This document shows positions 1-6,931 of a stretch of 64,000 nt of DNA, one piece after another. The stretch's first letter is position 1. Each line of letters begins with the position of its first letter. The notes under the pieces were generated by a model. The model ran no database searches. It was not told the origin of the DNA and saw only the letters and a program-made list of their open reading frames with translations. This DNA comes from Rubrobacter indicoceani (GTDB lineage Bacteria > Actinomycetota > Rubrobacteria > Rubrobacterales > Rubrobacteraceae), in NCBI RefSeq assembly GCF_003568865.1, contig NZ_CP031115.1, positions 1,984,001 through 2,048,000 on the forward strand, written 5' to 3'. Made by a program: the position numbers and the translations under genes.

Positions 1-809
1 AGGTAGAGCGGAGCGATAAGGATCAAGAGCGGCAGCCCGATAACCGAAACAGCGAGGAGCAGCGACGCAACCACCCCCCCGACAACCGAACCGAGGCCCA
101 CGAGCATGGACCAGCCCGGATGGCTCTCGACCATTCGCGAGGAGGCCGCAAGTTGAGCCGGCGCGACAACCGAGATCAGGATCGAAGCCCCGCAAAGAAG
201 CCCGGCCCCGAGCAACCAGCCGCTCATCCCCCCGAATACCGAGGGGGCGGTCGCCTCACCGAGCGTCGCACCGGAGACGTTCCCGGCCATCATCCGACCC
301 CCGACAAGCGCGCCCTCCTCGTACTGACAGAGTCCGGTGCCGCAGTGGACATCCCCCTTTATAACCGCCCCCGGCCCGAGGACCACATCGCCCCGCTCGA
401 CCTCGATGTTCCCCTCGACGAAATCGTTTACGTACACGTCCCCGAAACCGGCCTCCACGTCGCCGCCGACCGGAGCTTCGACCCGGATGCTCCCTAGGCC
501 GGACTCGACGTCGCCGCCGACCGGCCCGCGCACGGTGATGTTGCCGACGGTCGAGCTGACATCGCCCTTCACGACCCCGTACACCTCGACCCGACCCATC
601 GCAGAGGAAACCTCCGGGGCCACCTGGCCCCGCTCGACCACGATCGGACGGTTCGGGTCGACGCCCGACATGTCCGGGACGCCGGGCGTCGCGGCAGAGA
701 CCGGGCGCGTCGGTATGAGTAGAAACCCCATTAAACCCGTGAGGGTGGCGAGCAGGATCAGGAGGCCGGGCGAACGCCCGACGGCACGACGGGGGACCGC
801 AGGGGTCAT
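1..809 (-). CDS. Bactofilin-like (polymer-forming) membrane protein, partial
   Basis: This is the 5' part of a minus-strand gene that runs off the left edge of the window, read by translating from the ATG at 809. The first 40 residues form a signal peptide or membrane anchor (LLILLATLTGLMGFLLIP). About 110 residues of short beta repeats follow, rich in GGDVE, GDV and GNI steps. This pattern is typical of bactofilin or polymer-forming cytoskeletal folds. At least two membrane segments come next (WLLGAGLLCGASILISVVAPA; VVGGVVASLLLAVSVIGLPLLILI). The ATG overlaps the stop of the anti-sigma gene in an ATGA, so the two are translationally coupled. By context it is the third gene of an ECF sigma operon and may be an envelope-stress output or part of the sensing complex. 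The C-terminus is not visible. Confidence 0.7.
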   Translation of the reverse strand, partial: MTPAVPRRAVGRSPGLLILLATLTGLMGFLLIPTRPVSAATPGVPDMSGVDPNRPIVVERGQVAPEVSSAMGRVEVYGVVKGDVSSTVGNITVRGPVGGDVESGLGSIRVEAPVGGDVEAGFGDVYVNDFVEGNIEVERGDVVLGPGAVIKGDVHCGTGLCQYEEGALVGGRMMAGNVSGATLGEATAPSVFGGMSGWLLGAGLLCGASILISVVAPAQLAASSRMVESHPGWSMLVGLGSVVGGVVASLLLAVSVIGLPLLILIAPLY

Positions 810-1369
810 GCCTCTCTCGTATGCTCCGTGGAGCGAGTTCCCCGAACAAGGGAGTAGACCGCCCCCGCTATCAGGAGATCCACGAAGAACCCGACCCCGA
901 GCGCAACGAGCACAAAGGGTGCGACAAGCGCCAAAAAGAGCGTCGAGACGTTGGAGGCCGCGGAGATGTAGCCGAAAAGAGACTCGACGCCGCTGGCGAG
1001 TATAAAGATCGGGTTCTCGCCCCCGAAGCTGAGGGCGAGCGTCGTGACGATCAGGATGCCGACCGCCAGAGCGCCCCACATCAACCTCGCGACTAGCGAA
1101 CGGGTCGGCAGGCACATCGCTACCTCACGCCCGACCGAGGACGCACCCTTCAAAGCAGGCCCGGAAGGTGCAGCGACTCCGGCGGCGATGCCGGAGGAAA
1201 ACCCCTCGCTCAGAGCAACCTCGCGCCTGTAGCGGGCGGCGCATTCGGAGCAGGAATCAAGGTGACCGCGCACAAAGTGGCGGCGTTCGGGTGAGAGCGT
1301 TCCCTCCGCGAGGTCGAAGATCTCCTCCGGATCGCAGCATCCGTGCGGTATGCGCTCTTCACGCATCAT
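806..1369 (-). CDS. Zinc-finger anti-sigma factor (membrane-bound)
   Basis: This 187-residue protein has an N-terminal anti-sigma zinc finger. It carries an early His/Cys pair (HGCC) and a clear H-x3-C-x2-C (HLDSCSEC) at about residues 36-43. At least two hydrophobic segments follow, near 90-115 (LMWGALAVGILIVTTLALSF) and 135-175. It would hold the co-transcribed ECF sigma factor inactive at the membrane until a signal releases it. It starts 2 bp after the sigma gene stop and shares an ATGA with the next gene. The sensing part is short, so the signal may be perceived through the neighbouring bactofilin-like membrane protein. That last point is inference. Confidence 0.85.
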   Translation of the reverse strand: MMREERIPHGCCDPEEIFDLAEGTLSPERRHFVRGHLDSCSECAARYRREVALSEGFSSGIAAGVAAPSGPALKGASSVGREVAMCLPTRSLVARLMWGALAVGILIVTTLALSFGGENPIFILASGVESLFGYISAASNVSTLFLALVAPFVLVALGVGFFVDLLIAGAVYSLVRGTRSTEHTREA

Positions 1370-1371
1370 GG

Positions 1372-2016
1372 CTACCCGGCGACCCCGGCCGCGTCCTTCT
1401 CGGATTCGGTGAGGATCTCACCGACCATGTTCCGGGCGCGAAACAGCCTGCTCTTGACCGCCGAAACGGTGAGCCCGAGGACTTCCGCTATCTCGGCGTA
1501 GCTCATCTCTTCGTCGTAACGCAGCATGAGCGGCACCTGATAGGTCTCCGGCAGGGCTTCCATGGCTACCCGAACCCCGGCCCGACGCTCGGCGTCTATG
1601 GCGTCGGTCTCCGGGCCGCCGGATGAGGCACCGTGGACTTCCTGGTTAAACTCCACTATCTCCTTGCGCCGCCGCAGCGTGTCTATTCCGAGGTTGTTGG
1701 CGATGGCGAGCAGCCAGGTTTTAAACCGGTAATCGGGGTTAAAGGTCTCAAGCTTGTCGTAGGCCTTGAGAAAGGTCTCCTGAACGAGATCCTCGGCGGA
1801 GATCTCCCGCTTTGCGTACGGGTACAGCACCTTTGCAACCAGGCGCTCGTAGCGACGTACCAGCTCTTCGTAGGAACGGGTGTCCCCGGCCAGGGTGCGA
1901 ACGACAAGATCGTTGTCCTCCAAAGCCTCGCGCTTCACGGCCAGACCGCGCAGCCGCGCCCGCCAGCCGCCTAGTGCCTGTCCCGTCTGAGCCTGTGCGT
2001 ATCCCATACCTGCCAT
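1372..2016 (-). CDS. ECF RNA polymerase sigma factor (sigma-70 family)
   Basis: This protein has a sigma region 2 (YEELVRRYERLVAKVLYPYA, then AEDLVQETFLKAY and FKTWLLAIANN) and a region 4 helix-turn-helix (YAEIAEVLGLTVSAVKSRLFRAR). This two-domain layout is typical of group IV ECF factors. The open frame extends to an ATG at 2091. However, a TATAAT box at 2054-2059 lies inside that extension, so I place the start at the ATG at 2016, giving 214 residues. That start is preceded by GAGGGAG. The gene is followed after 2 bp by its likely zinc anti-sigma factor. The ECF-like promoter upstream suggests autoregulation. Confidence 0.85.
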   Translation of the reverse strand: MAGMGYAQAQTGQALGGWRARLRGLAVKREALEDNDLVVRTLAGDTRSYEELVRRYERLVAKVLYPYAKREISAEDLVQETFLKAYDKLETFNPDYRFKTWLLAIANNLGIDTLRRRKEIVEFNQEVHGASSGGPETDAIDAERRAGVRVAMEALPETYQVPLMLRYDEEMSYAEIAEVLGLTVSAVKSRLFRARNMVGEILTESEKDAAGVAG

Positions 2017-2053
2017 CTCGTGTGGTTCTCCCTCGAAAACGTGTGCTTGCCCT

Positions 2054-2084
2054 ATTATACGACCGCTCGGGTATAAGGTTTCCC
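2054..2084 (-). promoter_or_regulatory. Candidate ECF-type promoter of the sigma operon
   Basis: Reading the minus strand, GGGAAACC (2077-2084) is followed after a short spacer by CGTATAAT, whose TATAAT is at 2054-2059. The pair resembles ECF promoters (GGAAC-type -35 and CGT-type -10). It would start transcription about 35 nt before the ATG at 2016, consistent with autoregulation by the sigma factor. Confidence 0.5.
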
Positions 2085-2130
2085 GGTTCACCGGGAAGGA
2101 TGCCTACTTTCCGGTTAAGGTTTTAGAAGA

Positions 2131-3345
2131 ATGGGTCGCGTGATGAAAAAGAGCGTCAACAATCCGGCCTCGTCGTTTCGGGCGTTCTGCGTCATGGCCG
2201 CCCTGCATACGGTGGTCTGCGCCGTCGTGGTGCTGCTCGCGTACGCCAACGGACCGGCGTTTCAGGTCGAGATCTTCCGCGACTACGCCGACAAACTCGC
2301 CGCCGGCCTCGTCCCTTACGCGGACTTCCCCCACGAATACCCGCCGACGAGCCTTGCGATCCTTCTTCTTCCCAGACTCCTAACCGACGATCCGACGCTC
2401 TATGCCGGTCTGTTCTCGTTGCAGATCCTTGTCTGCGACCTCGTGATCCTCTACCTGCTGAGCCGTCTCGGCCCGAAACCCGTCCTGCTCTACGGGGTCG
2501 GGATGCTTCTTTTCTGGCGCGTTCCTTTTATTCGCCACGATCTCGTCCCGGTGATGGTCGCGACCCTCGGGGCGTTCGCGGTTCTGCGCGGGCGTTTCGT
2601 TCTCGCCGCCGTTCTCTGGGGCTTCGGCGGCGCGTTGAAGCTCTACCCCATCGTCGCCGCTCCGGTCCTCGCCTTCGGCGCGACCCTCGGGCAGACGTTT
2701 GCCCGGTGGTCTGTGGCGTGGGCCGTTTTTCTGGTCGGGCTTTTATGGGGTCTGGTCGCCTTCGGCCCCGATTCCCTGATGTTCCTGACCTACCACGCCG
2801 ACCGACCGGCGCAGGTCGAGAGCATCCCCGGCAACATTCAGTTTTTTCTCCCGAACCCGGAGGTCGTCAACACCTACGGCAGCTTCAACGTCGTCGGCCC
2901 GGGCGGCGGGGCTCTTGTCTCGGCGTTTACCTTCGTGCAGTTCGGGCTGGTGCTTCTCGGGCTGGCGGTGGCGTATCTGCAGTGGCGGGGCGCGTCAGAC
3001 CACGAACTGCGGGTTGCGATGCTGCGCGGGGCGATGCTTGCGACGTTCGCGTTCTCGGTCTTCGGGAAGGTGCTTGCGTGGCACTATTTCTTCTGGCCGC
3101 TACCGCTTATGGCGATGGTCTACGGGCTGTACGGGTTCAGGCATCCGCGCCTCGTCTGGGGGCTGTACTTCGCCGCCATCGCCCTGACGACCGTTATAAA
3201 CGAGGCTTACCGGACCCTGGAGGACGCCCTTCCGGCTTTCGTCGCGATGCTGACGGTCCGGGATCTACTCGTGCTTCCGGTCTTTTTCCTGATGCTGCTC
3301 CGTCCGGGTGCTCCGGTGGAAGACCCAGGCGACAAGCCCGACTAG
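2131..3345 (+). CDS. GT87/DUF2029-type integral membrane glycosyltransferase
   Basis: This 404-residue protein is almost entirely membrane helices. After the first helix comes a loop with FRDYADKLAAGLVPYADF and EYPPTSLAILLLP, the signature seen in GT87 (DUF2029) polyprenyl-phosphate-sugar-dependent transferases. The Asp in FRDYA would be the catalytic acidic residue by analogy with other GT-C enzymes. It probably adds a sugar to an extracytoplasmic acceptor using a lipid-linked donor. Its 3' end overlaps the 3' end of the convergent GT39-like gene by 81 bp. An in-frame alternative start is the ATG at codon 5. The substrate cannot be inferred. Confidence 0.75.
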   Translation: MGRVMKKSVNNPASSFRAFCVMAALHTVVCAVVVLLAYANGPAFQVEIFRDYADKLAAGLVPYADFPHEYPPTSLAILLLPRLLTDDPTLYAGLFSLQILVCDLVILYLLSRLGPKPVLLYGVGMLLFWRVPFIRHDLVPVMVATLGAFAVLRGRFVLAAVLWGFGGALKLYPIVAAPVLAFGATLGQTFARWSVAWAVFLVGLLWGLVAFGPDSLMFLTYHADRPAQVESIPGNIQFFLPNPEVVNTYGSFNVVGPGGGALVSAFTFVQFGLVLLGLAVAYLQWRGASDHELRVAMLRGAMLATFAFSVFGKVLAWHYFFWPLPLMAMVYGLYGFRHPRLVWGLYFAAIALTTVINEAYRTLEDALPAFVAMLTVRDLLVLPVFFLMLLRPGAPVEDPGDKPD

Positions 3346-5031
3346 CCCGATCCCGACGATAAGGGCGTTGAAGACCCCGACCTGCCGAGCCGGTGGCCGG
3401 CCCTCGACCCCGAGCGTGCCTCCGACCTGCTCCCCGCTGTATATCGCGACGAACCGCACGCCACCCTTTGCGTACTCGTAGAGCGGCTCCTGCCTTTCGA
3501 GGGCGAGCATCTGGTCCGTGTAGATCGACTGCCTCGGCAGGAAAAGGAAGTACGACCCTTCGCGGGGCGTCTCGTCGGTGGTAAACCGGCCGGAGGCTAT
3601 CGGGGCGAGGTAGGCCGGGCGCAGGTCCTCGCGAAGCTGTCCGGAGCGGCGGTAGCTCTCCGCGACCGGGTAGGTTCCGGCCTGAACGTAGACCGTCGCC
3701 CCCTCGGGCGCGTTCCGGTTCACCCACCTGACGGCGGGCCCATACGTGTCGGCCAGGTAAGTTGTCTCAAAGCCGAGGGCGTTCGCCCCCGGTACCAGCC
3801 CGACCGCCTCACCGTAGTATTCCAGCGAGTTGGAGAGACCCGTCCAGAGGATGCCCGGCAACGCGAGCGAGGCGTACGTGACGAGCACGATGGGCAGGAC
3901 CCGCCTCCCCGCGAAACGCCTCCGCAGCTTCATCACCACCCATCCGACCCCGACCCCGGCGCACATCGCCCAGAGCGGGAACGCGGCGAGAAACTGCCTC
4001 GGGCCGCCGTAGACCGGGGTAAGGCCAGAGGCCGCGACCGCAAGAACAGCGGCGAGGTTCAGGAGAAGCCACGCCGGGGCCGGGGCTCCGGCGCTCTTCA
4101 GGAGCCGGACGGAGCCGGTTGTTCCGGCGACCGCTACGACAAGCGGCACGAAGACGATCAGCGAGACAAGCGGGTAGTGAAACGGCGCGCCCGCCCAGAG
4201 TTGTCCGAGATAGAAAGTAAAGCGTTCGTCCTGAAGGCCGCCGGCCCAGGTCAGAAACTCCAGGGTGCGAGGTATCGGCTCCGGCCAGATCCAGGGCCAG
4301 ACGGCGAAGAACGCCATCGCTCCGACGGCAAAGCCTGCAAAGAGCCGGACAAAGACGACCACCCGCCGGTGGAAAAGCGCCGCGAAGACAAGGGAGCAAA
4401 CAACGAGCGGAAAGACCGTTATCTTTGTCGCAAATGCCATCCCGACCAGCAGCCCGGTCAAAACAACCCTCCGGTGCGAAACCTCACCCCGCGCAACAAG
4501 CGAGAACAGCGCGACCATCGAAACAACGTACATCGAGGCCACCGCTCCGTCCAGCTGCCCGAGCCTTGCGAACCCGAAGAGAACCGGGATCAAAGGCATC
4601 GTAACGACCGTCCCCCACGCCGCCTCCACCCCGAACTCCCGCCGCAAGAACCGGAACGCCACGCAGGTCGAGATCAGGAACAGAACATAAGACCCCATCC
4701 GGTAGAAATTTCCAAGAGCAACAAGGTCGTCCGTCCCGACAAACGCAACACCGAGGATCGCAAACACCCCGCCCCAGAGCTTGAAGAATGGCGGAGCCTC
4801 GTGGCTCTGCTCCCAGAACCGGTCGATCGAGGAAAACCACCCGGAAGGGTTCGCGAAAACCTCCCCGACCCACGAGAGGTAGAGGTACGAAGACCCGAAA
4901 TAGTTCGGCTCGTCCCAGGTAATGCCGATGCTCCCGACGGTCAGAACCCCCGCCACGAACAACCCCGCAAGAAACACGAACAGCCCGATTCTCCCGGCGG
5001 TGAATATCTTCTCGCGCTTCACGAAAACCAT
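3265..5031 (-). CDS. GT39/ArnT-like membrane glycosyltransferase
   Basis: This 588-residue polytopic protein has a first membrane helix at about residues 15-36, directly followed by TWDEPNY (Asp40-Glu41). That is the acidic pair at the start of the first extracytoplasmic loop in PMT/ArnT-family GT-C enzymes. About ten further hydrophobic segments follow, then a soluble periplasmic-type domain from about residue 420 (YVQAGTYPVAESYRR) and a last C-terminal helix. It likely transfers a sugar from a polyprenyl phosphate donor, which the GT2 enzyme at 6.9 kb could make. The final 27 codons overlap the convergent GT87 gene. The acceptor is unknown. Confidence 0.75.
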   Translation of the reverse strand: MVFVKREKIFTAGRIGLFVFLAGLFVAGVLTVGSIGITWDEPNYFGSSYLYLSWVGEVFANPSGWFSSIDRFWEQSHEAPPFFKLWGGVFAILGVAFVGTDDLVALGNFYRMGSYVLFLISTCVAFRFLRREFGVEAAWGTVVTMPLIPVLFGFARLGQLDGAVASMYVVSMVALFSLVARGEVSHRRVVLTGLLVGMAFATKITVFPLVVCSLVFAALFHRRVVVFVRLFAGFAVGAMAFFAVWPWIWPEPIPRTLEFLTWAGGLQDERFTFYLGQLWAGAPFHYPLVSLIVFVPLVVAVAGTTGSVRLLKSAGAPAPAWLLLNLAAVLAVAASGLTPVYGGPRQFLAAFPLWAMCAGVGVGWVVMKLRRRFAGRRVLPIVLVTYASLALPGILWTGLSNSLEYYGEAVGLVPGANALGFETTYLADTYGPAVRWVNRNAPEGATVYVQAGTYPVAESYRRSGQLREDLRPAYLAPIASGRFTTDETPREGSYFLFLPRQSIYTDQMLALERQEPLYEYAKGGVRFVAIYSGEQVGGTLGVEGRPPARQVGVFNALIVGIGLVGLVAWVFHRSTRTEQHQEKDRKHE

Positions 5032-5062
5032 TCTAGCCCGCCGGAGACAGAGACAAATCTCT

Positions 5063-5092
5063 CTGACAACCTCAAATTACTCCAGAGATACT
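5063..5092 (+). promoter_or_regulatory. Possible sigma-A-type promoter ahead of the mini-ORF cluster
   Basis: CTGACA (5063-5068) and GATACT (5087-5092) are separated by 18 bp on the plus strand. They match the vegetative -35/-10 consensus at 5 of 6 and 4 of 6 positions. A transcript from here would carry all three MSEGKARFW mini-ORFs and could continue into the gene at 5471. Confidence 0.3.
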
Positions 5093-5171
5093 TCCAAAGC
5101 CCCGGCCCCGGATACTAAGATGAGTACAGACGTGTCAAAAGAAACACCCGACAAAGGGGAGGTGAGACCGA

Positions 5172-5201
5172 ATGTCCGAAGGCAAGGCCCGCTTCTGGTA
5201 G
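5172..5201 (+). CDS. Nine-codon mini-ORF, copy 1 (MSEGKARFW)
   Basis: ATG to TAG encodes the peptide MSEGKARFW. A nearly ideal Shine-Dalgarno sequence, GGGGAGGTGA (5156-5165), lies 6 nt upstream of the ATG. Two more copies follow within 225 bp. Codons here use AAG for Lys and CGC for Arg. The differences between the three copies change no residue of the peptide. I do not recognise the peptide. It could be a tiny precursor or signal peptide, or a ribosome-stalling leader. No modification enzyme such as a radical SAM protein or P450 is present nearby. Confidence 0.6.
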   Translation: MSEGKARFW

Positions 5202-5275
5202 GAAGCTCGAAAGCAGCCGAGACCCCGGCAGGAAAACTCCGCTGCAAGGTCAGGAGATCAGGGAGGTGAAGTTAA

Positions 5276-5305
5276 GTGTCCGAAGGCAAAGCCCGCTTCT
5301 GGTAG
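5276..5305 (+). CDS. Nine-codon mini-ORF, copy 2 (MSEGKARFW)
   Basis: This is a second copy of the same nine-residue peptide, starting at GTG instead of ATG and using AAA for Lys. GGGAGGTGA (5261-5269) lies 6 nt upstream. The flanks outside the ribosome binding site and coding triplets are unlike copies 1 and 3. The conserved part is therefore essentially the translation signal plus the peptide. Confidence 0.6.
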   Translation: MSEGKARFW

Positions 5306-5366
5306 GGACAAGAGACAGCTTTCAGATCCGTACTCAACAAACCAGACAAAGGGGAGGTGAGATCGA

Positions 5367-5396
5367 ATGTCCGAAGGCAAAGCCCGTTTCTGGTAG
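5367..5396 (+). CDS. Nine-codon mini-ORF, copy 3 (MSEGKARFW)
   Basis: This third copy uses ATG, AAA for Lys and CGT for Arg. GGGGAGGTGA (5351-5360) lies 6 nt upstream. Its 5' flank (gacaaaggggaggtgaga) matches copy 1 closely, indicating segmental duplication. The stop is 74 nt before the ATG of the HD-GYP-like gene at 5471. The cluster may therefore be its leader region or an independent small gene set. Confidence 0.6.
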   Translation: MSEGKARFW

Positions 5397-5411
5397 AGAG
5401 TAAAAAAGAGA

Positions 5412-5469
5412 GAGGATTCTTTATCGCCGGCCTGTACGGAAAGTTTGCCGTGCTCTAAGATAAATCCTC
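5412..5469 (+). repeat. Imperfect inverted repeat abutting the start codon at 5471
   Basis: GAGGATTCTTTATC (5412-5425) is complementary, apart from a 3-nt insertion, to GATAAATCCTC (5459-5469), with 33 nt between the arms. The right arm ends one base before the ATG of the next gene and occupies the place where a ribosome binding site should be. The stem could restrict initiation. No U-run follows, so it is not a terminator. Confidence 0.4.
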
Positions 5470-5470
5470 G

Positions 5471-6859
5471 ATGGTGGAAACAGGGGGCAACAGAGATCAG
5501 ATAAAAGTCGTCGAGGCTTTTATATACTGCCTTGCGGTGGTTTCGCTTGCCTTTCTTTGCTGGTCCCTTCTGCACTTTCCGATGCCGGTCGGCCGGACGG
5601 AGATCCTTGTCGCCTCTGTTCTGGCTCTGAGCAGCGGCCTGTCGCGCGTTTTTCCGGTCGATTTCGGTCGGGGCAGAGGAGTAGAGGTCTCCGATGTGGC
5701 CGTACTCTCTGCGCTTGTGGTGCTGGGGCCCTTGTGGGCCGTGGTCGTTGCGCTCCCGCTGATGGTGTACAGGAGTCCGCTCAGGAGCACCTTCTCGGCA
5801 GCGGGCGACACCGTAGCCATCCTGAGTTCCGGGTACGTATTCTCTCTGTTTGCGGAGCCGGTCCTGCTGTCGGGCTCACTCGGGGCATCCTCCGTATACG
5901 CGGTCGTGGCGGCGGGGGCGACGTTCTATGTGACGGATGCGATCGTCAACTCGGTTTTTGCCCGGCTGAAGTACGGTGTTCCGGTGCTCACGACGGTATC
6001 CGAGTTTTTCGTGCCTATAATTCCCTCGGACATACTCGCCATACTCGCCGCGCTTGGAACGTCTTACGTGCTCGTAGTGTTCGGGCCGGCGGCGGCTCTG
6101 GTGCTGTTCCTCGGTGCGGCTGGGGCTCTGATCTCCCTGAACCTCATCTACACCCGCCAGCGGGAGAACGAGGCTCTAAAGCAGGAGAACGCCGACCTTC
6201 TCTCGGCGAACGTCCGGTTTGCGGCGGCGCTGGTCGGGGCGGTCGGAGCAAAGAGTCCGGATCTGGTGCGGCGGACAAATGCTTCGGCGGTTTATGCGGG
6301 GGACATCGGGGCGGAGTTTGGGTTCGGGCGGGAGCATCTGGACCAGCTGAGGATGGCGGCTCTGCTTCAGGATGTAGGCTTCGCGGGCGTGCCGGACGCG
6401 GTCGTGAGGGCCGAGCCGGAGCGACTGAACCGGGAGGGTCGCTCGGAGCTTGCACGTCATCCGGTCGTCGGAGAGGAGATCCTTGCAAGCGTTCCGGGCC
6501 TGGAGGAGGCCGCGAAGTGGGTCAGGTGGCACCACGAACGGCAGGACGGCTCAGGTTTCCCGGACGGTTTGAAGGCGCGGTGGATACCGCTCGAGGCCCG
6601 CATCCTGGCCGTTGCCTCGACGTACGCCTCGCTGGTGCCGAAGCTATCGCCCCGCGAAGCCCGTTTCGTCCTTGCTTCCGGGGTGAACGGCGAGGTGGCG
6701 GTGTTCGACGCCGAAGTCGTCAAAGCCCTGCTGCGGGTGCTGGACCGTGAAGACAGAGACTACTCGCAGGCCGCCGGGGAGCGGTTCTCCGAAGCCGCAG
6801 GGTCCGGGTCGGAGAACAGAGTCCCTAACCTTCGGGTCGTGGGCGGACGCGAGGGGTGA
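5471..6859 (+). CDS. Membrane protein with degenerate HD-GYP domain
   Basis: This 462-residue protein has about six N-terminal membrane helices (to roughly residue 225), a short coiled linker (RQRENEALKQENADLL), then an HD-GYP-like domain. The HHERQDGSGFP motif is intact (His354-His355). The hallmark HD pair is Gln300-Asp301 (LLQDVG instead of LLHDIG), the first-helix His is absent, and VADxY has become VASTY. Most metal ligands are therefore lost, and cyclic-di-GMP hydrolysis is unlikely. It may bind a nucleotide or act as a scaffold or sensor. The start has no clear ribosome binding site and is preceded by an inverted repeat and the three mini-ORFs. Confidence 0.75.
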   Translation: MVETGGNRDQIKVVEAFIYCLAVVSLAFLCWSLLHFPMPVGRTEILVASVLALSSGLSRVFPVDFGRGRGVEVSDVAVLSALVVLGPLWAVVVALPLMVYRSPLRSTFSAAGDTVAILSSGYVFSLFAEPVLLSGSLGASSVYAVVAAGATFYVTDAIVNSVFARLKYGVPVLTTVSEFFVPIIPSDILAILAALGTSYVLVVFGPAAALVLFLGAAGALISLNLIYTRQRENEALKQENADLLSANVRFAAALVGAVGAKSPDLVRRTNASAVYAGDIGAEFGFGREHLDQLRMAALLQDVGFAGVPDAVVRAEPERLNREGRSELARHPVVGEEILASVPGLEEAAKWVRWHHERQDGSGFPDGLKARWIPLEARILAVASTYASLVPKLSPREARFVLASGVNGEVAVFDAEVVKALLRVLDREDRDYSQAAGERFSEAAGSGSENRVPNLRVVGGREG

Positions 6860-6916
6860 TCCCGTGCGCCCGTCCGTGTTTCAGGCGGGTTTCGGCACCA
6901 GTTCCGGAGCGTGGAG

Positions 6917-6922
6917 TATACT
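6917..6922 (+). promoter_or_regulatory. -10 box implying a leaderless GT2 transcript
   Basis: TATACT lies 9 nt before the ATG at 6932. No Shine-Dalgarno sequence is present between them. Transcription should therefore begin at or near the start codon. Confidence 0.4.
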
Positions 6923-6931
6923 CGCGGGGTC

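Noticed and set aside
337-1005. Plus-strand frame at the left edge rich in Thr, Ser and Pro
   Set aside because: The repeated TSPPTG pattern is the antisense of the Gly-Asp-Val repeats of the minus-strand bactofilin-like gene.
5120-5269. A longer frame from ATG 5120 through the mini-ORF region (MSTDVSKETPDKGEV...)
   Set aside because: It lacks a ribosome binding site and runs out of frame over the first mini-ORF. The three short in-register ORFs with strong sites explain the region better.
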